The notes under the pieces were generated by a model. It worked only from the letters and a program-made list of their open reading frames with translations, ran no database searches and was not told where the DNA came from. Shown one piece after another: positions 46,629-57,793 of a DNA stretch of 64,000 nt. The position numbers were made by a program, and so were the translations under genes. Each line of letters starts with the position of its first letter. Position 1 is the first letter of the stretch. This DNA is from Hysterangium stoloniferum (Eukaryota > Basidiomycota > Agaricomycetes > Hysterangiales > Hysterangiaceae): contig WHVD01000021.1 of NCBI GenBank assembly GCA_015178975.1, positions 310,001-374,000 of the forward strand, given 5' to 3'.

Positions 46629-46839
46629 TGATCAGCAAACCATAATATCCAACAAAAATGGATAGTCAACTCTGGAGCATCAGCTACAATGAGTTCATAT
46701 CGTAAATGGTTTGCCACTTACCACAAACTTGAAGAACCTGTAAAGGTTTGGCTGGGTGATAATTGATACATAGTTGCAGTTGGAGAAGGCTCCATCAAAC
46801 TTGAATTATCTGTTGGAAATCAGAAAATCAGTGGTATTG
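46629..46839 (+). pseudogene. Copia protease remnant
   Basis: In the frame of TGG at 46659 the peptide reads 'WIVNSGASATMSSYRKWF'. The copia aspartic protease active site is DSGA; here Asp is Asn (GTCGAC to GTCAAC, a CpG transition). TGA stops at 46629 and 46764 replace likely CGA arginines. The fragment is cut at 46839 by an LTR insertion. Confidence 0.85.
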
Positions 46840-47642
46840 TGTTACGACTGGACAATCCCGCTGGACTCCGGGCACTAACTCGTACGCACCCACACCCTAC
46901 ACGCACCAATTGTCTGTTTATAGGATTTCCCACCCGGACTCCGTTCATCAGACTTGTTACATTTGATCTCATTACAGTCACCGGACTTCCCCCGGACTCC
47001 GTCTCTGTCTATGTCTGTCTTCATCCCACGCATCAGTCACTGGACCCCGCTCAGAATCCCATCACTGCTCTAACTGAGCCCCGTTCCCGTTTTAGTCAAA
47101 TGACCTGTCACAATTAGGACTCCACCCCCACTCTGTTTCCCGTTATGGGTTATGATTTGTCACATTTCGGACTCCGCTCCATTCCGTCCCATTCCTAACA
47201 CCAAACTTGGTGTTTACTATTCCCGTTTTATGTTTTGCTCATTTCGTTTCATTATTACTGGATTCGGTATGACATTCACTCCATGGTCTATTTAAACTGG
47301 CAGATTGTTGTACATACAATCCAGTCAGAAAATTAGCTTAGATTCCCCCCAGTAATCTAATACATTTTCCGCTCTAAACCCTTACTTGTATCACACCACA
47401 CACTAGTCGGAGCCCACAGGCTCCAGCGCATCTATCCCTTTCACCTATCTCGACTCTTGACCCACAACCTCTGACTTACGACCTACGACCCACGAACCCT
47501 GCCCAGACTCCTTGGGATTCCCGTCCGCCTGTCTGAAATTGAGACACGTTCTAGCAAGGGTGCAGCCTATAAGCTGAAGCCAAGTCCTACCAGATATCCC
47601 GCGGGTTTCTCCGGAAACCTGCCCTGTGTGTGTATCCTAACA
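46840..47642 (+). mobile_element. Solo LTR, family LTR-II, TSD TATTG, in copia
   Basis: TGTTACGACTGGACAATCCC...GTATCCTAACA, 803 bp, flanked by TATTG at 46835-46839 and 47643-47647. Inserted in the protease region of the copia element. Confidence 0.95.
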
Positions 47643-49245
47643 TATTGTATAGAAGGTGCTACACGTACCAGATTTGTATGGAAACCTCCTATTGGTCTCT
47701 GGTCTAACCCAAAATGGCCTACAAGTTGCATTTGAACAGGATCAGGTGTGCTGTATATACAATGCAAACAACTCACTTGTTGGAGAAGCCTACCTGGAAG
47801 GCAATATCTAATTCTTCGTGCCAATATAATGCTGCCTGGACAAATCCACATCAGTAGAATCATACCAGGATCTGAAATGGAACCACAAGCACTTACTGCA
47901 ACTACCAAGGAGTCAAAGGGCAATATAAAATTGTGGCATCATCACCTAGGCCACATCAGTGCCAAATTGGTCCTCAAAATGGTTCAAAAGGGAATGGTTA
48001 AAGGAATGTCGATTGTAAAAAACAAAACTGATAACTCACCATGTGAACCGTGTCTCCATAGAAAGCAGACCCACAAACCCATTCCAAAGTCCACTGAAAA
48101 TTGAGAAACAACCATCCTTGCCCACATACATTCAGATATTTGTGGAAAAATGCAGACAAAATCATGTACCGGATATGAATACTTCATCACCTTTATTGAT
48201 GATGCAAGCCAAATGCTTGATCTTGCATTCTTGAAAGAAAAATCTGAAGCATTGCAAAAGTTCTCTGCTTTTGTAGAAAAGGTCGAAGTCAAAACTGGAA
48301 TGTGAGTTACAAAATTAAGGTCAGATAGTGGTGGTGAATACATCTCAAAGGAGTTCGAAACATACCTCACTTCTAAGGGCATCAAGCATGAAAAAACAAA
48401 TGCCTACACACCACAAGAAAATGGAGTCTCCAAAAGGATGAATCGCACTCTTGTAGGAAGTGCAATGTTGATGCTTAAAGGCAAAGTTACCCAATTCTTA
48501 CTGGGCAGATGCCATTAAATATGCTGGACAAATACGCAATGTGGTCCCTACATGAGCCTTATCAAATTCAACTCCATACGAAGCCTGGTCTGGAAACTTA
48601 CCTGATATCAGTCATTTTCAAATCTTCGGTTGCACAGCATATGTGCTAATCCCAGAAAACAGATGGCAGAAACTGGATGGGAAGACCATTAAATGTGTCT
48701 TCATTGGTTATGCAAAGAATAAAAAGGCTTACTGCTGTATTGACCACACCACTGGACAGGTGTATGAAAGTCGCTATGTTATATTTGCTGAAGAAATGGC
48801 CACAATGTCTGAAAGAGTCATTGTTGAAGTAGCCCCAAGCTCAAATAACACAGACCCTGCATGAGCAGTCACCCCAGTCGAATCTATTGAAAACAACAGT
48901 GACATACCAGACCTAATGGAAGTTGAAGATTCGGACGATGAAGAGGGCAATAAACTACATGATAGTTACCTCAATGAGTCAGATGATGATCAAGAGGAAG
49001 ATAACAACTCACATTCTTTGATATCTATGCAGCCCCCAACAGCATCAGAAAGTCCACAATCAACATCCCCATCTGTGATGCACGAAAATCCATGACCGAC
49101 CTGTATCTGAAAAGCTCCAATACATGATGATGACAATTGTTATTTTATCACTTCATATGGATCTAAAAATCAAGAGTCAGTGAGTGAAACACAGGCAAAT
49201 GTGGTATGATCAATTCCCAATGAGCCAGAGACATACAAAGAAGCA
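47643..49245 (+). pseudogene. Copia integrase region remnant
   Basis: Zinc-binding HHCC segment with 'LWHHHLGHISAKLV' and 'CEPCLHRKQT' (about 47930-48075). It is followed by the catalytic core with 'FIDDAS', 'RSDSGGEY' and 'QENGVSKRMN' supplying the Asp-Asp-Glu triad, then an acidic linker. Premature TGA codons are at 48102, 48303, 48553, 48862, 49093, 49108 and 49207, and there is a frameshift at about 48485. Confidence 0.88.
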
Positions 49246-50687
49246 ATGTCTCGACTCGATGCACCCCAGTGGAAAGCTGCATGTGCAGAAGAACTGCTGT
49301 CATTCACCAAGACTGATTTGTATGATGAAGTTGAACATCTGAAGGGTCGTCAAGTTGTTGACTGCAAATGGATATTCAAAATAAAGTGTGGTCTGGAGGG
49401 TGAAATTCTTCGGTACAAAGCCAGGCTTGTTGCAAAGGGATTTACCCAAGTCAAGGGGATCAATTTCAATGAAACATTTGCACCTGTTGCAAAATTCACC
49501 TCAATTTGTACCCTCTTAGCTTTGACAGCTGAACTCAACTTAGAACTGCATCAAATGGATGTCAAAACAGCATTTCTCAATGGCAACCTTGAGGAAGAGA
49601 TATACTGTACATGAACTTACCTCCTGGTTTTTGCAAACCAAATACAGTTTGGAGACTGAAGAAAGACCTGCATGGTCTCAAGCAGGCAAGTCGCAAATGG
49701 TATAAACGACTACGTACCAAATTTGAAGCTTTGGGCTTCACCCGTTATCAATCAGACCATGGAATATTCATCAAATGTGAAGGAAAGATCCTCATAATTG
49801 TTGCTGTATATGTTGACGATCTGCTACTCCTGTCGAATTCCATGGATGCGGTTGAAAGGGTCAAAAAGGACTTAAAATGGAAATTTGAGATGACTGATCT
49901 AGGCGAGGCATGTTGGATCCTTGGAATGGAAATAACTCGGGATTGAAAAGCATACACACTCTCTGTATCTCAGCATCGCTATGTCCTTGATGTTTTTGAA
50001 TGATTTGGAATGTTGGATTGTAAACCAGCCTTAATACCCATTGAGATGAATTTATCATTAATAAAGTTGACAGCACCAGAAGTTAAACCAAAAGCTTACC
50101 AGAGTGCAGTTGGGTCCTTCATGTATGCCATGATTGGGACTCACCCAGATCTTGCTTTTGCAGTAGGGGTGCTTAGCCAGCACTGTGCAAACCCCAGAAA
50201 GGACCACAATAAGGCCATCAAGTGTGTCTTGAGATACCTAAAAGGTTCTTCAAATCTGGAGATCATATACAAAAGGGCTGGAAATACGAAAGTCAGTGGG
50301 TATGTTGATGCAGACTGGGCAACAAACAAATATGACCAATGTTCACTTACTGGTTACGTTTTCTTGCTCACTGGGGGCACCATAAACTGGAGTTCAAAGA
50401 AGCAATCTTCAACTGCTCAATCCAGTACCAAAGCGGAATATATGGCAGCAGCACATGCAGGAAAGGAAGCACTATGGTTTAGAAGCTTTATGCAAGAGAT
50501 AGGTTTTGTTCAAGACTTACCCACCATGCTCTATGTAGACAATCAGTCTGCCATTGCTCTTGCAAAGAATCCAGAGTCCCACAGCTGAATGAAGCACATG
50601 GGTGTACACTACCACTTCATACGTGAACATGTTGAAGCTGGCGAAATTGAAATGTCATATGTTCCTGTTGAAATGAGTAATGGTTGA
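49246..50687 (+). pseudogene. Copia reverse transcriptase / RNase H remnant
   Basis: RT begins 'WKAACAEELLSF', with 'KARLVAKGFTQVKGINF' and 'MDVKTAFLNGNLEEEIY'. A 5-nt insertion at about 49604-49608 then shifts the frame, and it continues 'LPPGFCKPNTVWRLKKDLHG' to the catalytic YVDD box at about 49812. RNase H follows, with 'VSGYVDADWA', 'SSTKAEYMA' and 'YVDNQSAIALAKNP'. TGA stops occur at 49944, 50001, 50586 and 50685. Confidence 0.92.
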
Positions 50688-50692
50688 CCTGG

Positions 50693-51510
50693 TGTTAGGA
50701 TACACACACAGGCCGGGTTTCTGGAGAAACCCGCAGGATATCCGGTAGGACTTGGCTTCAGCTTATAGGCTGCGCCCTCGCTAGATCGTGTTGTCCAATT
50801 TCAAACAGGCAGACGGGAATCCCGGGGAGTCTGGGCAGGGTTCGTGAGTCGTAAGTCGTGGGTCGTAGGTCGTGAGTCGTGAGTCGAGTTGGTTGAGAGA
50901 GATAGAATGTGCCAGAGCCCGTGGGCTCTGACTAGTGCGAGCGGTCTGATGAGAGTAGGGTTTTAGAGAGGAAAATGCTATTAGATTACTGGGGGAATCT
51001 AAGCTAATTTTCTGACTGGATTGTATGTACAACATCTGCCAGTTTATATAGACCATGGAGTGAATGAACATACTAATCCAGTAATAATGAAAACGAAACT
51101 AACAAAACATAAACGGGAATAGTAAACACCAAATTTGGTGTTAGGAACGGGACGGAACAGAGCGGAGTCCAAATCGTGACAAAGCATAACCCATAACGGG
51201 AAACGGAGCGGGAGTGGAGTCCTAATCATGACAGGTCATTTGACTAAAATGGGAATGGGGCTCGATTAGAGCGGTGACAGGATTCTGAGCGGGATCCAGT
51301 GACTGATGCGTGGGACAAAGATGGACATAGACAGAGACGGAGTCCGGGGGAAGTCCGGTGACTGATATGTATCGTACTGAGTCGAACGTAACGAGTCTTG
51401 ATGTAACGGAGTCCGGGCGGGAAATCCTATAAACAGACGATTGGTGCTTGTAGCGTGTGGGGGCATACGGGTTAGTGCCCGGAGTCCGGTGGGATTGTCC
51501 AGTCGTAACA
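50693..51510 (-). mobile_element. Solo LTR, family LTR-II, in copia
   Basis: On the plus strand TGTTAGGATACACACACAGG...AGTCGTAACA, 818 bp. Flanks CCTGG (50688-50692) and CCTGA (51511-51515) agree at 4 of 5 bases, so the target duplication is slightly decayed. It lies after the RNase H region. Confidence 0.9.
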
Positions 51511-51588
51511 CCTGAATATACATATTAATATCTTACTGATGACTAATCATCTCAGTAGTAACTAGTTCTTAATAGAACTACTCTTAAT

Positions 51589-51668
51589 GGCCTGATAGCT
51601 CAGGGGTTAAGAGCACTAGACATGTAGTCCAAACTTAGTGGATGCTGATTCAAATCCAGCTCAGGTCA
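51589..51668 (+). other. tRNA-like segment (SINE head or tRNA pseudogene)
   Basis: The acceptor stem GGCCTGA pairs with TCAGGTC (7 bp, one G-T). The D stem is GCTC/GAGC, the T loop TTCAAAT, and the T stem GCTGA/CCAGC has an A-C mismatch. A box TAGCTCAGGGG and B box GATTCAAATCC match pol III promoters. The anticodon arm CACTA/TAGTG encloses about 17 nt, as if with a short intron, but no loop with U33 gives a clear anticodon. I call it tRNA-derived, not a working tRNA. It sits between RNase H and the copia tail. Confidence 0.6.
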
Positions 51669-51826
51669 ATATTTTCACCCTGCTTATGTAATTCTTACAG
51701 TTCCAGCAATAGATCAAGTCACAGATGCACTCACCAAGGGGTTGGTAAAAGTCAAGCTAGACAAGTTGATCATTGGAATGGGTTTGAAGAAGATTGCGAG
51801 TGTTGTGAATGCACAGTGAGTGAGCA

Positions 51827-52199
51827 TGTTGGAATACAGCATGACACATCTATGTCACATGTGTGTTTTAGTCCACTATGGTCCACAACGTCTGCATACA
51901 TTTGTGTATGCGATGTCAAAAGCATTATATATGCTGTAAGTCTGAGTTAGAAAGTTTTTCCTCAGTTCTTGTTCACAACTACGAGACTGAGGTTAGTAGA
52001 TCTTTATCAAATAATGCACAATAACTAGGTACTGATACTTCTATTAGTATTATTGTTATAGGTTAGCCATTATAGAACTTAGTTCTTACTTACAACTACA
52101 AGACTGAGTATTATTGTTATAGGTTAGCCATTATAGAACTTAGTTCTTACTTACAACTACGAGACTGAGTATTATTGTTATAGACTTCATATTACAACA
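51827..52199 (+). repeat. Copia 3' LTR
   Basis: TGTTGGAATACAGC...ATATTACAACA, 373 bp. It contains two tandem copies of a 61-bp unit (GTTATAGGTTAGCC...GAGTATTATT) where the 5' LTR has one, so the duplication arose after insertion. Confidence 0.9.
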
Positions 52200-52544
52200 T
52201 GCCCGCCTCATGATCTCGAGAATTCCTTTTTTTTCATCGCAACATGCAAGGTTCGTACGGTATTTTCCAGCTGCGCATTTATGAGATGATTGTTTGTTGA
52301 ATACAAGCGGCGGGCCGGCATCCATCAAAAAACGGCCTGCGATGTGAGAGTGCGTGAGTCTGCTTCAGTGGGAGGGATGCTACACACCCCTGGAGTCCAT
52401 ATTTGACATGAAACGACAAGAGACTACACCTCAGGCCCGAGTTGGCGTGGATCCTGGCACCGCGTGGTAGTGACGTAGTGCACCATTGCCATACAAGCTC
52501 TACTTTTGGTTTATAGAAATTTCCCGTAACACCAGGAGAAGTAA

Positions 52545-54735
52545 ATAGCTTCGACTAAGCACCAGAAATTATGTAGTAAACCCAAAACGGGTACTCGGCG
52601 CATTGAGGTGTACGAGCGCCAATCCGTTTCTTGAGTCCACCAGGGTTATTATCCAGACCCTAAGCACCTGCTTTCGAATAGCACGGCTGGTCAGTCATAT
52701 CCAGACTTGTATAAATGAATGTATGAGCGATAGATTGCTACATAGCACCAATGCAATCACCAACCCCGATATCGATACCGGCACCGGCGCTGACACCAGT
52801 GCAGTCGAAGCCGTTTCTTCAGCCCTCCCAACTAGCGGAAGTTCATCCATCCGCATGAGGAATAACAACACCCATGCAATGAGCATCCTCCTCGTATAGG
52901 GAATCACAGTCATAACCATAACCACACATACGGACGCGTCGGAGTCGACGTGGGACAACAACCAGCAGGAGGAATGAGGAAACGATTTAGATGAAGACTG
53001 GTTGCAGTTGGTGCCATTCCGTTGTTTCTGTTTGTGTGGGTGTTTTGGCCGAGGGAGAGGAGGGAGAGGATGTTGGACGTTGTATACAATAGACCAGGTG
53101 TGTATGAACACATCACCTTCGGTATTATGATGGCGAGTTCATGTCACCAACAGGGCATCATCTAGATGACGATCTGACTAGACCACCTGACCTGATACCA
53201 AACTACCAGCCAAACCTATATCCAACCCTGATGCTGAACTGCACACCAACCCTACCCAACACCCGATACCAAACCGACCCAGACCCCTTCAAAACCACTA
53301 ATTGCACGACCCCACACTTCCCAGATACGCCCCTCGTCCAATGGGCATTCATGATTGACGCAGGCCCATATCCATATCTACAAGTTCCACAACTGCCGTG
53401 CCCACCCAGAGTACGAATACGCAGTCTTCAAAATGGCCAATCCGGGGAGCAGCCTTTCGAAGTTTGCTGTAATCCTGAGGAGGCTGCGCGAAGCCTGGAT
53501 GTCTTGATGGATGAGGCGATGAGGACTGTGCCTGAGAGATGAAAAAGTGCACGCCTGTGGCTGTCAAGGCGATGGCGGAGCTGAGGATGCTTGGTGCGAG
53601 CAAGAGTGCTGAGGTTTTAGTGGCTGTGAAGATACGGCTGGAGTCAGCGTATCCGTTTCCGCTTTTGAAGGGGGACGGGGTTGTTATTATGGATGGGAAG
53701 GATGAAGGTGTCGTGTTCCGTTTTTTATTGATTGTCATCCCCGCCATGTCTAAAGTTTCCATTTACAGGCATCTATGCATGGATACCGGCGAACTACCTC
53801 CTTGACACAATTCGCTCGAGTGCCTCAAAAAAGGACTCGACGACCTATGCCGTCCTCGAACTCGGCGGCGCATCCACCCAGATCGTCTTCGAGCCCACCT
53901 TCATCGAGCCAGGTGCCAAATTTGAAGAAGGCGACCATAAGGACCGCCAGGAGTTCAGCGGCCGCTCGTACGTTTTGTACCAGCACTCGTACCTCGGATA
54001 TGGGCTTATGCAGGCGAGGAAGAGTGTGCATCGACTGTTGGACTTTTTGCATTCGCGCGAGAAGGAGGCGGAATCTGAACATGTGGCGAATCTGTGTTTG
54101 GCACGGGGCACTGAGGGGCGCGTGGAAATTGATGACGGGTAGGGCCGCCGCGGAATGTGACATTTGTCGGCGCGGATGTGGAGTTTCGAGGCGTGCAATA
54201 GGGTTATGCAGCTTGTCATGGCGAAGCATGAGTATGTCCATTTATATCTGCCTTTTTCCACACTTTGCCTTTGCCCCTACCTCTGCGTTTGCCTTCATCG
54301 CTGCCTTCCTTGATCATCTTCCACATGAAACCCTGTTCCTTCAACGGTGTCTACCCACCCTCCCTTCTCTCAACATTCCCCTTCGGACCCATCCTCCTCC
54401 TACTTCTACGACCGGATCTCGCCCCTCCTCCCGCCCTCCAAACAAACTCTCTCCATCGATACAATCACAGCCCTCGCACGCCAGACGTGCGCAGGCCAGG
54501 CATCCTGGCTCGAGCACTGGGGCTCGAACGTGGACGTGATGGAGGAACTCGAAGGAAGACCGGAATATTGTCGCGATTTGACGTTCATGCATGCGCTTTT
54601 GACGGTGGGGTATCAGTTTGGGGGGAGAGGGAGGTGCGGATTGCGAAGCAGGAGGTGGAGGGCACGGAGATGGGGTGGTGTTTGGGGGCTACGATTGTGA
54701 TGCTGGATAGGACGAAGTTGGTCTGTGAGGTGTAA
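52545..54735 (+). pseudogene. GDA1/CD39 phosphatase pseudogene 3
   Basis: Third copy. The start codon is changed to ATA (GTAAATAGCTTCG). It shares with pseudogene 2 the one-base deletions near 53121, 53470 and 53537, and adds its own: a deletion removing part of the first apyrase motif (about 53362-53372), frameshifts near 54140 and 54180, and losses in the intron 2/exon 3 region. 'LELGGASTQIVFEP' remains. The 3' flank to about 55280 matches copies 1 and 2. Confidence 0.92.
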
Positions 54736-55768
54736 GGTGTGGGATTGGAAAGTAGACTATGCAGCACTGTCTTCACACTACATCAGTGCCTGTCCAACTC
54801 ACCCTTGACAATCTCCCAGTGATGATGTCACCCCCTGTTCCTTTCCTTGTCCACACATGTTGTTCTCCCGCCTTCTTGCAGAGGGTGGTGTTCACTTGGA
54901 TGAATCTTCGTGCCTTCGGGTTTTAGAGTGTAACTTTTGCTCTAGTTTTGTGTGTTGTGGGTTTATATATACATATATATATTGATTATTTTGTGGACTT
55001 GTGACACCAGAGTATCGTTCTGGGTCGAAGAGGTTGACCTTTCTGGTGACATTCGAATAATATGCTCGTTACTGATTTACTCCAAATAATACCATATATC
55101 TTGGCCACACCCGCGGAGCAAGTCACTGATACTAAGGTTCATTACTTCCTCGTCGATGTATGTATGCGGTTTGGGTGGCGCGGCCTCAGACAGTGGCTGA
55201 ACCAAGCCACTGCGTTTATGTATAATGTATTCGCTCAACATCAATAAAGAATCCCAAGGGCTATACCGTTGAACAGAGACGTGTGTTGGGTGAGACTGAC
55301 CCATTGCGCATAGAGTTGTTGCATTTGGCAAATTGACGTTTATTCAAGTAATATTGACAATTTATGCCGGACATAGCCATTTGCCATTTTCTTCTGGCTG
55401 CACCGGAAAGGAAAACTGGCGCCTTTTACCCGTCGTTGGGTCCACACGATCAGCGAAATAAATGTAGAGTCCAGGATTACTACAAGTCAATCCGATCAAT
55501 GCCAATCGAGACTCGAAAAAATGAGACTTAGCAACCCATGAAGATATCAAATAACACTGTGTGAAAAGAAAATGCGACTGCGCTGGTTGAAGTGGTAAAT
55601 GGAGCATGAAATAAACCTAACAACGGGGATGGGAGATAAGATGGGGGAGGAGATAGATAGAAAGGTGTTGCAGGCCAAATTTGAATCCGTGCCAAGTCCC
55701 AGTCGAAGTCAAGTAAGTATAATTCAAAAATTTAGACGGCCATAAACGGGGTAGATGTGTCTGAATTT

Positions 55769-56580
55769 GATACACACACAGGCCGGGTTTCCGGAGAAAC
55801 CCACGGGATATCCGGTAGGACTTGGCTTCAGCTTATAGGCTGCGCCCTCGCTAGATCGTGTTGTCCAATTTCAGACAGGCGGACGGGAATCCCGGGGAGC
55901 CCGGGCGGGGTTCGTGAGTCGTAAGTCGTAGGTCGTAGGTTGTAGGTCGTGAGTTGAGTTGATTGAGAGAGATAGAAAGCGCCGGAGCCCATGGGCTCCG
56001 ACTAGCGTAAGCAGTCTGATGAGAGTAAGGTTTAGAGAGGAAAACGCTATTAGATTACTGGGGGAATCTAAGCTAATTTTCTGACTGGATTGTATGTACA
56101 ACATCTGCCAGTTTATAAAGACCATGGAGTGAATGAACATACTAATCTGGTAATAATGAAAACCAAACTAACAAAACATAAACGGGAATAGTAAACACCA
56201 AATTTGGTGTTAGGAACGGAACGGAACGGAGCAGAGTCCGAATCGTGACAAAGCATAACCCATAACGGGAAATGGAGCGGGAGCGGAGTCCTAATCGTGA
56301 CAGGTCATTTGACTAAAATGGGAACGTGGCTCGGTTAGAGTGGTGACGGGATTCTGAGCGGGATCCGGTGACTGATGCGTGGGACGAAGATGGATATAGA
56401 CAGAGACGGAGTCCGGGGAAAGTCCGGTGACTGACATGTGTCGTACTGAGGTCGAACGTAACGAGTCTTGACGTAACGGAGTCCGGGCGGGAAATCCTAT
56501 AAACAGACGATTGGTACTTGTAGCGCGTGGGGGTGTACGAGTTAGTGCCCGGAGTCTGGCGGGATTGTCCGGTCATTACA
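55769..56580 (-). mobile_element. 3' LTR of the chromovirus, family LTR-II
   Basis: Same family as the LTRs at 30799, 31147, 46840 and 50693. The outer end has lost about 7 bases (it starts at GATACACACAC). The inner end reads ...GGTCATTACA, i.e. TGTAATGACC on the element strand. A polypurine tract lies directly inside it, so this is the 3' LTR of the minus-oriented element. Confidence 0.88.
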
Positions 56581-56598
56581 GTATCCTCCCTTTATGCC
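56581..56598 (-). other. Polypurine tract of the chromovirus
   Basis: On the minus strand the sequence just inside the LTR reads CATAAAGGGAGGATAC, a plus-strand priming purine tract directly abutting the LTR. This fixes the LTR as the 3' copy and the element orientation as minus. Confidence 0.7.
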
Positions 56599-56730
56599 GA
56601 AGTCCCAAAGAGGCTCTAGACCTAGATAAGGTTCTTGTCGGCTACACGCATGTGTCAAAGGTCATGTCGGTTACACGTATGTGTCAACGAGTCATGTGAT
56701 CTGGAAGGTAAGGTTCAAACACGATGAGCC

Positions 56731-56739
56731 TATATAAAA
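56731..56739 (+). promoter_or_regulatory. TATA box of the antisense gene
   Basis: TATATAAAA 52-60 nt upstream of the ATG at 56791, followed by a pyrimidine-rich leader. It reads away from the 3' LTR and supports independent transcription of the antisense gene. Confidence 0.65.
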
Positions 56740-56790
56740 ATTGAAAAAAATAGAAATTTCTTCTTCTTTATTACCCCCATCTTCGCCAAA

Positions 56791-57793
56791 ATGGGACCAA
56801 AGCCCACGCCACACAGACCAATGCCAACCGCCGGGCCCTCCACGGGCAGTCCATACCGGGCGCCGCTGACCGCTGCCCAAATTTTGGCGCAGCGAGACGA
56901 GCAGTGTCGACAGCGTGAGGAGGCGGAGCGGGAAGCCCGGGAGGTCGAGGAGACCCTGAATAGGGAATACCAGGCAGCCGTGGCTGCGGAGGAAGAGGCT
57001 GCGAGGCAGAAACAGAGAGAGGAGGAGGAGGCTGCGTGGGTGGCCGCAGAGAAGGCCAGGGTAGCGGCGGAAAACGCCCAGGTGGCCGCGGAGAGAGCCG
57101 CAGTGGTGGCAGGTAAGGTAAGTCCAAAACACTTCAAGTCGTCGTTTCTCCTTTACTGACTTGTTCTTTTCAGCGCAAGGCGACAGAGATGGAGTCCGAG
57201 TCCGAGGGGGAGCCAGAGAGCCCCCAAAAAGTAAGCCTCGTGTCCGTGGGACTACCGCGGGAAACTGACCATATCAACAGAAGGCAAGGAAGGCGGCGCC
57301 AGTCCGTCTTCCAACGCGGAACGAGCCACGGTGTTCCGGTTGTAGTGACCGGAACACGGAGTGTAACAGGAAGTCCGGCCGGGGGCCGGGCTGCTATCAA
57401 TGTGCGCACCTCAAGGCGAGGTGCTCGCTTGTGCATGAGCAAGCCACGGGGTCCGGGGCGCGGGACATCAGCGGGACAGACGGGTTTTCCGGGTTGGACG
57501 AGGTCCTCGGGCGGATCGCTGAGGGCATCGAGGCCCAAAACGTGTTGCTCCGGAAGAGCAACAAAGTCCAAGTGATGGTGGGGAAGGAGCTGTCCAGACT
57601 CCGCGAGGAGTTTTGGAAGTTCCTGGCAGAGTATGGTGGCTACATTTATAAGGAGCCGCAAGTCGGAAGTTCCGAGGATGCCGGGTCGGATGAAGAGGGG
57701 GTTGACGCAGAGGTCGCAGAGCTTCCTGGGGAGATAGCTGAGGTGGGAAAACAGGAGGTGGGGAAAAAGGACAGTCCCATAAATGTAGACTGA
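56791..57793 (+). CDS. Coiled-coil protein with Zn2Cys6-type motif, antisense in chromovirus
   Basis: Three exons join in phase: 56791-57117, 57174-57230, 57281-57793. Introns are 56 and 50 nt, with GTAAGT/CAG and GTAAGC/CAG ends and CTGAC branch sites. The 298-aa product has a Pro/Gly-rich start (1-30), a long Glu/Arg/Ala-rich coiled coil (about 35-108), and six cysteines at 146, 149, 156, 166, 169 and 176. The spacing CX2CX6CX9CX2CX6C fits a fungal Zn(II)2Cys6 DNA-binding cluster. A second helical segment (about 215-245) and an acidic tail follow. It is transcribed against the element, between the pol/chromodomain end and the 3' LTR, with its own TATA box. No stop breaks it, unlike most of the surroundings. 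Function is not known; DNA binding is inferred from the cysteine spacing only. Alternatives are a captured host gene or a zinc knuckle with no DNA role. Confidence 0.8.

Larger units (their letters stand above)
45488..52199 (+). mobile_element. Degenerate Ty1/copia retrotransposon
   Basis: Gag, protease, integrase, reverse transcriptase and RNase H in Ty1/copia order, between a 5'-truncated LTR (45488-45744) and a 3' LTR (51827-52199, TGTTGG...TTACAACA). The reading frame is broken by frameshifts and about a dozen premature stops, all TGA. Two LTR-II copies and a tRNA-like segment are nested inside. It replaces a stretch present in copy A between about 24723 and 24850. Confidence 0.95.
33755..55280 (+). 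repeat. Segmental duplication, copy B
   Basis: Parallel to copy A (16979-27960) but twice as long, because of the expanded minisatellite (34441-41120) and a copia element (about 45488-52199) with nested LTRs. It lacks the three solo LTRs of copy A. It ends in GDA1 pseudogene 3 and the shared 3' flank. Confidence 0.85.

Noticed and set aside
46629-50687. TGA as a recoded sense codon in the copia element
   Set aside because: The host genes ACR3, GUT2 and GDA1 use no internal TGA, and CpG transition explains the codons more simply.
51589-51668. Functional tRNA gene
   Set aside because: No acceptable anticodon loop with U33, an A-C mismatch at the conserved 53-61 pair, and location inside a dead retrotransposon.
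57189-57575. 128-residue plus ORF
   Set aside because: Runs through intron 2 in a frame that loses the cysteine cluster. The spliced frame explains the region better.
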